In this document: piece after piece, positions 14,531-21,794 of the stretch
Numbering within the stretch: the stretch's first letter is position 1
Layout of the letters: each line of letters starts with the position of its first letter
DNA from: Acidobacteriota bacterium
Lineage (GTDB): Bacteria > Acidobacteriota > Terriglobia > Terriglobales > Acidobacteriaceae
Reading direction: 5' to 3'
Assembly: GCA_028873155.1 (NCBI GenBank)
Contig: JAGWML010000020.1
Coordinates: 1-22,675, forward strand
Length of the DNA stretch: 22,675 nt
Translations under genes and position numbers: made by a program
Notes under the pieces: generated by a model
Told to the model about the DNA's origin: nothing
Databases searched by the model: none
The model's input: the letters and a program-made list of their open reading frames with translations, nothing else

Positions 14531-15922
14531 GTAGCGCGGCCATTCCGGTCGAATGCTGTGGTGATCGACGACGGGCGGCCTGTCGCATTCGCAGGCAATC
14601 ACGGTGACGGGATCGTCTGGCGCCACAGCAGGCAGGCCCGTGATGCGCAGGGACAACGCATCCTGTGTGAAGGGGACTGGCTGTCCGGACTTGAGGAGCT
14701 TTGCCGAAAGAACTTTGGCTTCTACGCCGCCGACGGCAACAACTGTGGGCGGATCAAAGAACGGGAGCCATTGCGCCGCGGGCGTGCCTGCGGGCCAGAA
14801 GTAAACGTGGATGTAGAGGGTGTTGCCCTGACGCGTGAAGTTCGTGTAGTTGCCGAAGCTTTTGGCTGCGCCTCCCTGTGTGCCGTAGATCGACTCGCCA
14901 TTGACGGAGAGCCACCTGCCGACTGATTCGAGGACTCGCGCGGACTCAGCGGGCACAGCTCCATCTGGTTCGGGGCCGATGTTGAGCAGGTAGTTGCCGC
15001 CCTGCTGGGCGCAGGTGGCGAGATCGTTGAGGATGCGGCGCGGCGATTTCCACTCGACGTCGGAGCGCTGGAAGCCCCAGCCAAGATTCATCGTTTCGCA
15101 GGATTCCCACGCGCGCTTGTCCGCCTGGATCTTGTGCTCGGGTGTGGAGAAGTCGCCGTCGAGACCGTTGCGGTTGTTGACGAGGATGTCGGGTTGCAGT
15201 TCGAAGACCATCCGGTTCATGCGATCGGCCTCCCACTGCTCGGCCGTGAGCGGCTGGGCCACGTCGTACCAGAGGATATCGATCTTGCCGTAGTTGGTCA
15301 TCAGCTCACGAATGAGGCCGTGCGTGTAGGCGACGAACCGCTTGCGGGCTGCTTCATCCGTGGCGCAGAGGATGCCATCGGGGTGATGCCAGTCCATCAG
15401 CGAGTAGTAGAAGCCGATGCGCATGCCGGCGGCGCGCGCTGCGTCAACATACTCGCGAACGAGATCGCGGCCGGGGCCTGTCCTGGCGGCGTTGTAATCG
15501 GTGAGCTTCGTGTCCCAGAGGCAATAGCCCTCGTGGTGCTTGGCGGTGAGCACCATGTACTTCTGGCCGGCGCGCTGCGCCAGGCGCACCCACTCCTCTG
15601 CGAAACCGGCCCGGGGCTTGAAGTGCTGCGCCAGACTTTCGTACTGCGGAATAGGGATGCCCTCCGACTCCATCACCCACTCCTGTTGACCAATCACGCT
15701 GTAGAGGCCGTAATGGATGAACATGCCGAAGCGCGCAGCCTGCCACCAGGCCAGGCGACGGGCGCGCGATTCCTCCTGATACGGCAACTTGCCGTGCTCC
15801 GTGCTGAGCGAGCTAGCGCCGGCCTCTTGTGTAGCCGCGGAGATTGGAGGCGCAAGCGTGGCCGCCGTGGCAGCAGCAGCAGTCTTTACGAAGAAGCGGC
15901 GCGAGAGTACATCGAAAGCCAT
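14510..15922 (-). CDS. alpha-L-fucosidase, GH29 (second copy, Tat-exported)
   Basis: A 470-residue GH29 enzyme. The leader is Tat-type: SRRFFVKT at residues 7-14, then an Ala-rich hydrophobic run ending near ISAAT. Typical blocks are WWQAARFGMFIHYGLYSV, the EW pair, LTAKHHEGY with intact His129-His130, and GGNYLLNIGPEPDG. The probable nucleophile is Asp220 in LWYDVAQP, with the usual Trp two residues before it. A C-terminal beta-sandwich follows. Start ATG 15922 is chosen over the upstream ATG 15955 because GGAGGA (minus strand, 15927-15932) lies 4 nt before it and the Tat motif is then correctly placed. The protein differs clearly from the other GH29 in leader and active-site motifs, so it is not a recent duplicate. 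It is divergent from the GH30-like gene across a 162-bp interval. Fucosidase activity is expected; GH29 also contains alpha-L-galactosidases. Confidence 0.92.
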   Translation of the reverse strand: MAFDVLSRRFFVKTAAAATAATLAPPISAATQEAGASSLSTEHGKLPYQEESRARRLAWWQAARFGMFIHYGLYSVIGQQEWVMESEGIPIPQYESLAQHFKPRAGFAEEWVRLAQRAGQKYMVLTAKHHEGYCLWDTKLTDYNAARTGPGRDLVREYVDAARAAGMRIGFYYSLMDWHHPDGILCATDEAARKRFVAYTHGLIRELMTNYGKIDILWYDVAQPLTAEQWEADRMNRMVFELQPDILVNNRNGLDGDFSTPEHKIQADKRAWESCETMNLGWGFQRSDVEWKSPRRILNDLATCAQQGGNYLLNIGPEPDGAVPAESARVLESVGRWLSVNGESIYGTQGGAAKSFGNYTNFTRQGNTLYIHVYFWPAGTPAAQWLPFFDPPTVVAVGGVEAKVLSAKLLKSGQPVPFTQDALSLRITGLPAVAPDDPVTVIACECDRPPVVDHHSIRPEWPRYKVGLSG

Positions 15923-16046
15923 TCTGTCCTCCGCGTGGAAAGAGAATAGTAGCAAAGAGGGGCCGCGATGCGGAGTGCGTTGGAAGGTGTCATGTCCTGC
16001 GTCGATCTATACGCAGAGAATACGCGAATGAGCGTTGCGGACGCGC

Positions 16047-16077
16047 TTGACAGAGCAGGATGCAAGACCCGGATAAT
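16047..16077 (+). promoter_or_regulatory. promoter abutting the GH30-like start codon
   Basis: A perfect TTGACA (16047-16052) and GATAAT (16072-16077) are spaced 19 bp apart. The predicted start of transcription falls at about 16084, directly at the ATG at 16085. Two copies of ATACGC 11 bp apart (16009-16014, 16020-16025) lie just upstream. Confidence 0.45.
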
Positions 16078-16084
16078 CGAGGCC

Positions 16085-17998
16085 ATGCGATGGATGGTAA
16101 TGGTCACGTTGGCACTTTGCACAGCAAGCGCCGGGGCGCAGCAGGCGGTGCCGTTGACGCCGGTAAGCCCGGAAAGCGGAATGAATGGTGTTCCTTTCCG
16201 CTTTGTTTCGGATGCGCCCAGGGGACCTGGCTGGTCACGTCCGGATGAAATTGCTCGCGTGTACTTCCATGAAGATTTGACGGCATTGTTTGAGCGGACG
16301 CTGCGGCTGGATGGCGACATCCCCGACCGCACGACGCTGCGCTGGATCTTCACGGGACCGCATGCAGGATTCACGATGGAGCTGACGTCGAGCACAGTCC
16401 GGATAGCGGAACGTTACTACGACTCCATGGGGCTGTACGAGGGCCAGGGAAATTATCCGGCGAAGGATGTCTTCGCGCTGCAGCGGCAGTTCACCGGCGG
16501 GGCGAGGACGGTCACAGTGATTGCAGACGCGCATTTGTCGGTGCGCGTGTTGGTGAATGGCGTTCAGCTTCTGGAAGCGCCTCTGCTTTTTGACGTGACG
16601 CGCCATCAGCTGATGTATGCCGCACCGCGAACTGCGCATCTGACGGTTACGGGTGGAATGACAGCGCCGGAAGCACATGCCGCGACCGTGACGCTTCACC
16701 CCGAAGAGATGCATCAGACGATGCTCGGATTTGGCGGCAGCCCGAGCATCGTTGCGTACGCGGAGCTGAGCGACGAGGGCAAGCGGCAGTACTGGGATTT
16801 GCTGAAGCGCTACAACCTGCTGCTCTTTCGCGAGTATCCGATGGGCAGCGAGCTCAAGCCGGACCTGAGCAACCTAGAAGACATGCACGATGCCACGCCG
16901 CACTACTATGGCGACAACTTTCCCAACAGCGAGCTGTCGAGTTTCGAGTACAGCAAACATGCGCTGGCAATGGGCGGCGATGTCATCTACGAGATGTGGG
17001 CGCTGCCAACCTGGGCGATGGAAAACTACCAGGGCCCCGAAGTGGTGGATACGTGGCATCGGCAGGTGAAGCTTGTTGCGAACCCGGACGCGTATGCGCG
17101 CATCGTGGTCGAGTATTGCCGCAAGGCGAAATCCGCCGCGGGATCCGCACCGCAGATTGTCGGCATCCAGAATGAGGTGGATGAGCCGCCTGCCGTGTTT
17201 GACGCGATGGTGACGACGCTCCGCCGTGCTTTGGATGCAGCCGGATTTCAGACGACGCGCATCCACATGGCGGATGCGAGCTATATGTTTCTCGGCATTC
17301 AGCGCGCGGACGCACTCAGGAAGGACCCGGACGCGTGGAAGGCAATCGACTTCACGGCAACGCATGAGTACGACTTTCAGGAGTTCATGGCGAACCCTGA
17401 CCTGTATGACGCTCGCATGCACGCGATGCATGAGGCCAGCGACGGCAAGCCGTTTCTGGCGACTGAAATCTGCATCAACGATGCGCATTATCAGGAACTG
17501 TCGTACCGGATTGCGCTGCAGACGGCGCAGCTCTACCACAAGAACCTGACCGAGCTGGATGCCGAAGCGCTGATGTACTGTTGGCTGTTGCTGGATGTGG
17601 AGCAGCCGAGCTTTGCGGGCTCGCGCTCGCTGCTTGCGCCCGATCGCACGCGCGGCTGGATTCCTGCGGCGACGAGCTTTCAGCTTCGCGTGATGGGAGC
17701 ATACAGCCGGCATGTGCTGAAAGGAATGCAACGAATCGGGGCAACAAGCGATGACGGCGATTTGCTGACGACCGCCTTTGCAGGCAATGGGGTGGAGACG
17801 CTCGTGATGTTGAACCGCGCGGCCACGCCGAGGCGTGTGACGATTGACGGCACGCAGCATGCATGGGCGGAGATGGAGCGCACCGGGCTCGAAGAAGAAA
17901 ATGCCGTATCCGCTGCGCCGCATGAGGTGATGGTGCAGCCGGGCGAGATCGTCGTCCTTTCGACGCACAAGGCTGCGCCCGCGGGAACGGAGAAATAG
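16085..17998 (+). CDS. secreted GH30-like glycoside hydrolase with extra N-terminal domain
   Basis: A 637-residue exported protein. A Sec signal peptide covers about residues 1-20 (MVMVTLALCTASAGAQ). Residues ~25-200 form a beta-rich region I do not recognise. The catalytic part begins near residue 205 with QTMLGFGGS, the entry motif of GH30-type clan GH-A barrels. Glu364 in GIQNEVDEP is the likely acid/base and Glu461 in FLATEICIND the likely nucleophile. A C-terminal beta-domain ends with VQPGEIVVLST, as in GH30. GH30 includes endo-beta-1,6-galactanases, beta-glucosidases, xylanases and fucosidases; context favours galactan or arabinogalactan cleavage. ATG 16085 is the first start of the signal peptide, with ATG 16094 as alternative; spacing of GAGG (16079-16082) suits neither well. 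It is the first gene of the rightward operon. GH30 membership is probable, not certain. Confidence 0.72.
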   Translation: MRWMVMVTLALCTASAGAQQAVPLTPVSPESGMNGVPFRFVSDAPRGPGWSRPDEIARVYFHEDLTALFERTLRLDGDIPDRTTLRWIFTGPHAGFTMELTSSTVRIAERYYDSMGLYEGQGNYPAKDVFALQRQFTGGARTVTVIADAHLSVRVLVNGVQLLEAPLLFDVTRHQLMYAAPRTAHLTVTGGMTAPEAHAATVTLHPEEMHQTMLGFGGSPSIVAYAELSDEGKRQYWDLLKRYNLLLFREYPMGSELKPDLSNLEDMHDATPHYYGDNFPNSELSSFEYSKHALAMGGDVIYEMWALPTWAMENYQGPEVVDTWHRQVKLVANPDAYARIVVEYCRKAKSAAGSAPQIVGIQNEVDEPPAVFDAMVTTLRRALDAAGFQTTRIHMADASYMFLGIQRADALRKDPDAWKAIDFTATHEYDFQEFMANPDLYDARMHAMHEASDGKPFLATEICINDAHYQELSYRIALQTAQLYHKNLTELDAEALMYCWLLLDVEQPSFAGSRSLLAPDRTRGWIPAATSFQLRVMGAYSRHVLKGMQRIGATSDDGDLLTTAFAGNGVETLVMLNRAATPRRVTIDGTQHAWAEMERTGLEEENAVSAAPHEVMVQPGEIVVLSTHKAAPAGTEK

Positions 17999-18042
17999 CA
18001 ATTTCTGAAAAGCACAACGGGCGCATCGAGCGGAACGCACTC

Positions 18043-18067
18043 GCATCTTTCTGCAAACCGCAGATGC
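18043..18067 (+). other. hairpin upstream of the six-hairpin enzyme's ribosome site
   Basis: GCATCT (18043-18048) pairs with AGATGC (18062-18067), and the overlapping TCTGC/GCAGA pair (18050-18054, 18060-18064) forms an alternative stem. It lies in the 86-bp gap before the GTG start. It could act as an mRNA processing or translation element, or be chance. Confidence 0.25.
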
Positions 18068-18084
18068 AGTCATTGAGGTGAAGA

Positions 18085-20385
18085 GTGAGCTTCGGTTTCC
18101 GAGCAGCATGGGGATGCATCATTGCGATGACGGCAATGACGGCATCGGCGCAGGTGGTGATTGACCACCGCTGGTCCAACACAGACGCGCAGAGCATGAT
18201 TGGCCTGCCGATGGGCAGCCACAAAACCATCGTGGACAAGCATGGGAACCTGAAGTGGTCGCAATGGAGCCTGAAGCGCAAGCCACTCGACACGCCCATT
18301 GGTTTCAGCAGCCAGATGGATGGTGAGCTAGCGATTGAGGCCTTCGCCGGCACCGAAGCATTCGCGATGAAGAGCCAGGAGCTGTATCGCGGAAGGTATC
18401 CGTTCATTGAGTCAAAGCTGGCTACGGGCAGCCTTGAACTCGACGATCTCGCGTTTGCGGTGGATCCCGATGCCAAATCCGGCGAGATTCCTACTGCGTC
18501 TTCGGGCGCGAAGGGCTTGGATGTGGTGCGGCTGAAGCTGACCAACGATGGATCGGAAACTGCGGAGGTCGAGCTGAAGCTGAGCGGGCGGGAGCGCAAT
18601 CTGCCCGGACATGTCGTCAATCGGGTGCTTGAAAACGGCGCCGGGGAAGATGTGGCCCTGGTGACCGAGACGGACGGAGCATCCGTCCGTTCAGAAGATC
18701 ATGGCCTGACGCTTGCATTGCGTGTCACGCTCTCTGCGCACGCGACCAAGACCCTCAGCGTCGAGGTGCCGTATGAATGGCCCGCAGCGCGCAATGCCGA
18801 GTTGTCACAGGCGGACTCTGCGCTGCTGTTGCAGCAGGCCGTGGCGCAATGGGATGGGCTGTGGGCGCGCGCTACGAAGATCGATCTTCCGCAGCGCGAG
18901 CTGAGCGACTTCTACTACTCGTCTCTCGCGTATGTGCTGATCCTGACCGAGTATGATGCGCACGGCGATCTGTGGACGCTCGACGGACCCGCGGTGTACC
19001 GGCAGTACTGGGGACGCGGCGAATATTTCCAGGCGCGCGCGCTGGAGGCAGGCGGATTTCTGAGGCCTGCGCGCGAAAGTGTGGAACATGCCTTCCACAT
19101 CATCCAGGACGACGGCGAGTGGGATGGCCCGCCGACGAGTGGCTGGCCTGCGTGGGACAATGCGGGCGGCAATGTGGCGGCGGCGTGGGACTACTATCTC
19201 TTCACACGCGACAAGCAGTGGTTGGCGGCTGCGTATCCGTTCATGCTGCGTGCATCGGAGTGGATTCGCGATCATCGCGAAGAGAGCACGCTGGAAGGCG
19301 TGAGCGGCGTGCCGGAGGGCGCGCGGCCCATCCGGCGCATGATTGCCTCGCGCTGCCGCACAGAGCCGGAGCCTGCGTTGCAGCCCGGCGAGAAGCCCTA
19401 CTGGTATGGGCTGCTGCCGTGGAGCTATGGCGATTCCGGCTTGCCGGAGGGTCACTCGTTCTCGCACAACTTTCTTGCGGCGTATGGCGAACGCGTGACG
19501 GAGGAAGCCGCGCGGACACTGGGTCACGCAAACGACGCTGCATGGCTCGCCAAGGAGTACGACGCATACACAGCGGCGATTCATGAGAGCGTTCAACGCG
19601 CGGTGACGCTGGAGAAAGAGGGATCTCCATATCTCCCGGCGATGCCGACCTATCCGGAGGGCGCATATTCGCAGACGTTTCTCGCGGTGTATCCCACCCA
19701 GTTGTATTCGCCGAATGACCAGCTGGTGACAGGGCTGATTGCGCGCATGGAGCGCGAAGAGAAGCAGGGCCTGCCGACCAACGTGGCGTGGGCTGGTCCC
19801 GCGGGGGTGTGGGCGGGCGAGTCGATGAACATCGCGGAGACGTATCTGCTGCGCGGCGACAAGAACAAAGCAGTCAACATGCTGGTGGCTGCGCTCAACC
19901 ACAGTTCCACCACAAAGGTATGGAAGGAAGAGATTCTGGTGGACGTGACCTTGCCGCGCGCGTGCGAGACGCCGCATAGCAAGCGCAGCAACATGGAAGG
20001 CACGGGTGATATGCCCGAGGCGTGGGCGAATGCAAACCTGGTGCTGTTCCTGCGAGACATGCTGGTAAATGAGCGAGACGGCGCGCTGCATCTGCTGGTG
20101 GGCTTGCCGAGCGATTGGGTCCCAGAGGGCAAAGCCGTATCGATCGAAGACGCGCCCGTGACGACCGGAGGCACGGTGAGCATGAGCGCGGAACGCGTGT
20201 CGGAGAAGCAATGGAAAGTGAGCATCAATCCGCATGGAGTGCCGCGCGCGGTGGTGGTGCATGTGCCGCTCGCGGCCGGACAGACCGTGCATGCGGTGCG
20301 CGTGGACGGGCGCTCTGTGACATCCAGTGCGGAACCTGCTTTGACTCTGACTGGCCCGAGCGTGGTGGAGGTCGAAGTCGAATGA
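18085..20385 (+). CDS. secreted six-hairpin (alpha/alpha)6 glycoside hydrolase, family not recognised
   Basis: A 766-residue exported protein with a short Sec signal peptide (to about residue 22, MTASA before QV). Residues ~25-245 look like an N-terminal beta-sandwich. Residues ~250-660 are helical with six-hairpin features: repeated Trp/Tyr-rich helices, GDLWTLDGPAVYRQYWGRGEYF, SGWPAWDNAGGN, WYGLLPWSYGDSGLPEGHSF and WAGPAGVWAGESMNIAE. A C-terminal beta-rich domain (~665-766) follows. Similar three-part layouts occur in GH78, GH95, GH63 and GH65-like enzymes, but I cannot place it and cannot name catalytic residues; acids in the Asp/Glu-rich loops are candidates. The GTG start is supported by GAGGTG (18075-18080), 4 nt upstream. 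It is second in the rightward operon and overlaps the GH79 start by 4 bp (ATGA), implying coupled translation. A sugar-releasing role is inferred from fold and neighbours. Confidence 0.7.
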   Translation: MSFGFRAAWGCIIAMTAMTASAQVVIDHRWSNTDAQSMIGLPMGSHKTIVDKHGNLKWSQWSLKRKPLDTPIGFSSQMDGELAIEAFAGTEAFAMKSQELYRGRYPFIESKLATGSLELDDLAFAVDPDAKSGEIPTASSGAKGLDVVRLKLTNDGSETAEVELKLSGRERNLPGHVVNRVLENGAGEDVALVTETDGASVRSEDHGLTLALRVTLSAHATKTLSVEVPYEWPAARNAELSQADSALLLQQAVAQWDGLWARATKIDLPQRELSDFYYSSLAYVLILTEYDAHGDLWTLDGPAVYRQYWGRGEYFQARALEAGGFLRPARESVEHAFHIIQDDGEWDGPPTSGWPAWDNAGGNVAAAWDYYLFTRDKQWLAAAYPFMLRASEWIRDHREESTLEGVSGVPEGARPIRRMIASRCRTEPEPALQPGEKPYWYGLLPWSYGDSGLPEGHSFSHNFLAAYGERVTEEAARTLGHANDAAWLAKEYDAYTAAIHESVQRAVTLEKEGSPYLPAMPTYPEGAYSQTFLAVYPTQLYSPNDQLVTGLIARMEREEKQGLPTNVAWAGPAGVWAGESMNIAETYLLRGDKNKAVNMLVAALNHSSTTKVWKEEILVDVTLPRACETPHSKRSNMEGTGDMPEAWANANLVLFLRDMLVNERDGALHLLVGLPSDWVPEGKAVSIEDAPVTTGGTVSMSAERVSEKQWKVSINPHGVPRAVVVHVPLAAGQTVHAVRVDGRSVTSSAEPALTLTGPSVVEVEVE

Positions 20386-21785
20386 ATCGACGGATCTGTT
20401 TGCGCCTGACGGGATGCGCGGTTGCGTCTGCCGTGGCCGCGCCGCGATGGATGCGCGCGCAGAGCGCGACAGAGGCTCTGACAGCCAGGCTCGATGTGCC
20501 GGGCGGTGGGTTGCTCGCGACGCTCCCTGTGAATTTTTCGGGACTGAGCTACGAGTCGGCGCAACTGGCGAATCCCGCATTCTTCGCCGCGACGAATGCC
20601 GCGTTGATCGCGCTCTTCCGCGAGTTGGGCAGTGAAGGCCTGCTGCGCCTCGGCGGGGGAACGAGCGAGTTCACCGCTTTCACGACCGACGAACCGCAGG
20701 GTGCGCCGCCGTTCGACGCGGTGGGTCCGGACACGAGCAAGAATGTGAAGGGCGAGACGCGCATCACGCCAAAGAGTCTGCAAAACCTGCGCGCGTTTCT
20801 GGATGCCACGAACTGGCGCTGTCTGTACGGGTTGAACCTGGGGCGCGGGTCGGCAGCGCATGCGGCGGATGAGGCCGCAACGGTGATGCACATACTGGGG
20901 CCGCGGCTGATTGCCTTTCAACTGGGCAATGAGCCGGATGCGTGGCGCAATCGTTATCGACCTGCAACGTGGAGCTATGCCGATTACTGGAAAGAGTGGT
21001 CGGCGGTGCATGCAGCGGTGGTGGCGCGCGTGCCGGAGTCACAGTTTGCGGGTCCGGATGTGTCAAACAAGATGGCCTATGTGACAGGCTTTGCCGAGGA
21101 CGTAAAGAAGAGCGCACTGCGCGATGTGGTGATGCTGACGTCTCATTATTATGCGATGGGGCCGGCGGGAGCGAAGGGTGTGAATCTGGATAAGCTGCTC
21201 GCGCCGGATCCGAAGCTGGAACGTGATCTGCAGATTGCGATGGAGGCAGCGCGCAGCGTGGGTCTGCCGTATCGCATGAGCGAAGGCAACTCGTGCTGGA
21301 ACGGCAGTGAGCCGGGCGTGAGCGATACCCTGGCGAGCGCGTTGTGGGTGGCTGACGCAATGCTGCGCTTTGCATCTCTTGGTTGCGCGGGCGTAAACCT
21401 GCACGGCGGCGGCAATGGATATTACACGCCGATTGCGGGAGGCGTGACGAGCGGATTCACGCGGCGGCCGGAGTTCTATGGAATGAAGTTGATGCGCGAG
21501 TTTGTGGGCGCGACTCTGGTGCAATCGAACCTGCAATGCAGCAGCGACCGCGTGAGCGCGTATGTTGCGCGCAAGAATCGGTCGGAGATGCTGTTGGCGA
21601 TCAATAAGACGGCGCAGGAGTTGACGATGCGCGTGCCGATGCGGAAGTGCCATGAACACTGGCTGCTGAAGGGACCCGCCATCGATGCGCGAGAGGGAGT
21701 GACACTGACGCGCAGCGAAGGCAATGTGTTGCACGGAAGCCTGCTGCATGTGCCGCCGTACAGTGCGGTGCTGACGAAAGTCTGA
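20382..21785 (+). CDS. GH79-like beta-glucuronidase
   Basis: A 467-residue exported enzyme of the GH79 type (heparanase/beta-glucuronidase group, clan GH-A). Glu184 in FQLGNEPD is the probable acid/base and Glu301 in RMSEGNS the probable nucleophile. Segments such as GLLRLGGGTSEF and FASLGCAGVNLHGGGNGYYTPIA are typical. A C-terminal beta domain ends with LLHVPPYSAVLTKV. The leader begins with MNRRICLRL and a hydrophobic stretch to about residue 28 (MRAQS); the twin Arg is suggestive of Tat but the motif is not clean. ATG 20382 overlaps the preceding stop (ATGA) and has GGAGGT at 20367-20372, 9 nt upstream; the frame runs further left inside the previous gene but without signal-like sequence. 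GH79 enzymes remove (4-O-methyl-)glucuronic acid from arabinogalactan proteins, which fits the neighbouring galactosidase, arabinosidase and fucosidases. Confidence 0.85.
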   Translation: MNRRICLRLTGCAVASAVAAPRWMRAQSATEALTARLDVPGGGLLATLPVNFSGLSYESAQLANPAFFAATNAALIALFRELGSEGLLRLGGGTSEFTAFTTDEPQGAPPFDAVGPDTSKNVKGETRITPKSLQNLRAFLDATNWRCLYGLNLGRGSAAHAADEAATVMHILGPRLIAFQLGNEPDAWRNRYRPATWSYADYWKEWSAVHAAVVARVPESQFAGPDVSNKMAYVTGFAEDVKKSALRDVVMLTSHYYAMGPAGAKGVNLDKLLAPDPKLERDLQIAMEAARSVGLPYRMSEGNSCWNGSEPGVSDTLASALWVADAMLRFASLGCAGVNLHGGGNGYYTPIAGGVTSGFTRRPEFYGMKLMREFVGATLVQSNLQCSSDRVSAYVARKNRSEMLLAINKTAQELTMRVPMRKCHEHWLLKGPAIDAREGVTLTRSEGNVLHGSLLHVPPYSAVLTKV

Positions 21786-21794
21786 GGAGAGACA

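Noticed and set aside
20115..20381. Upstream extension of the GH79 frame
   Set aside because: It lies in an alternative frame inside the six-hairpin gene; the ATG at 20382 has a good ribosome site and leads directly into an export leader.
18805..20580. Long minus-strand open frame (591 codons) opposite the six-hairpin enzyme and GH79
   Set aside because: Arg/His/Gln-rich translation with no motif; mirror image of a coherent secreted enzyme with start, leader and coupled downstream gene.
19650..21011. Minus-strand open frame (453 codons) opposite the six-hairpin/GH79 junction
   Set aside because: Spans a coupled gene junction on the other strand and shows no domain; a compositional shadow.
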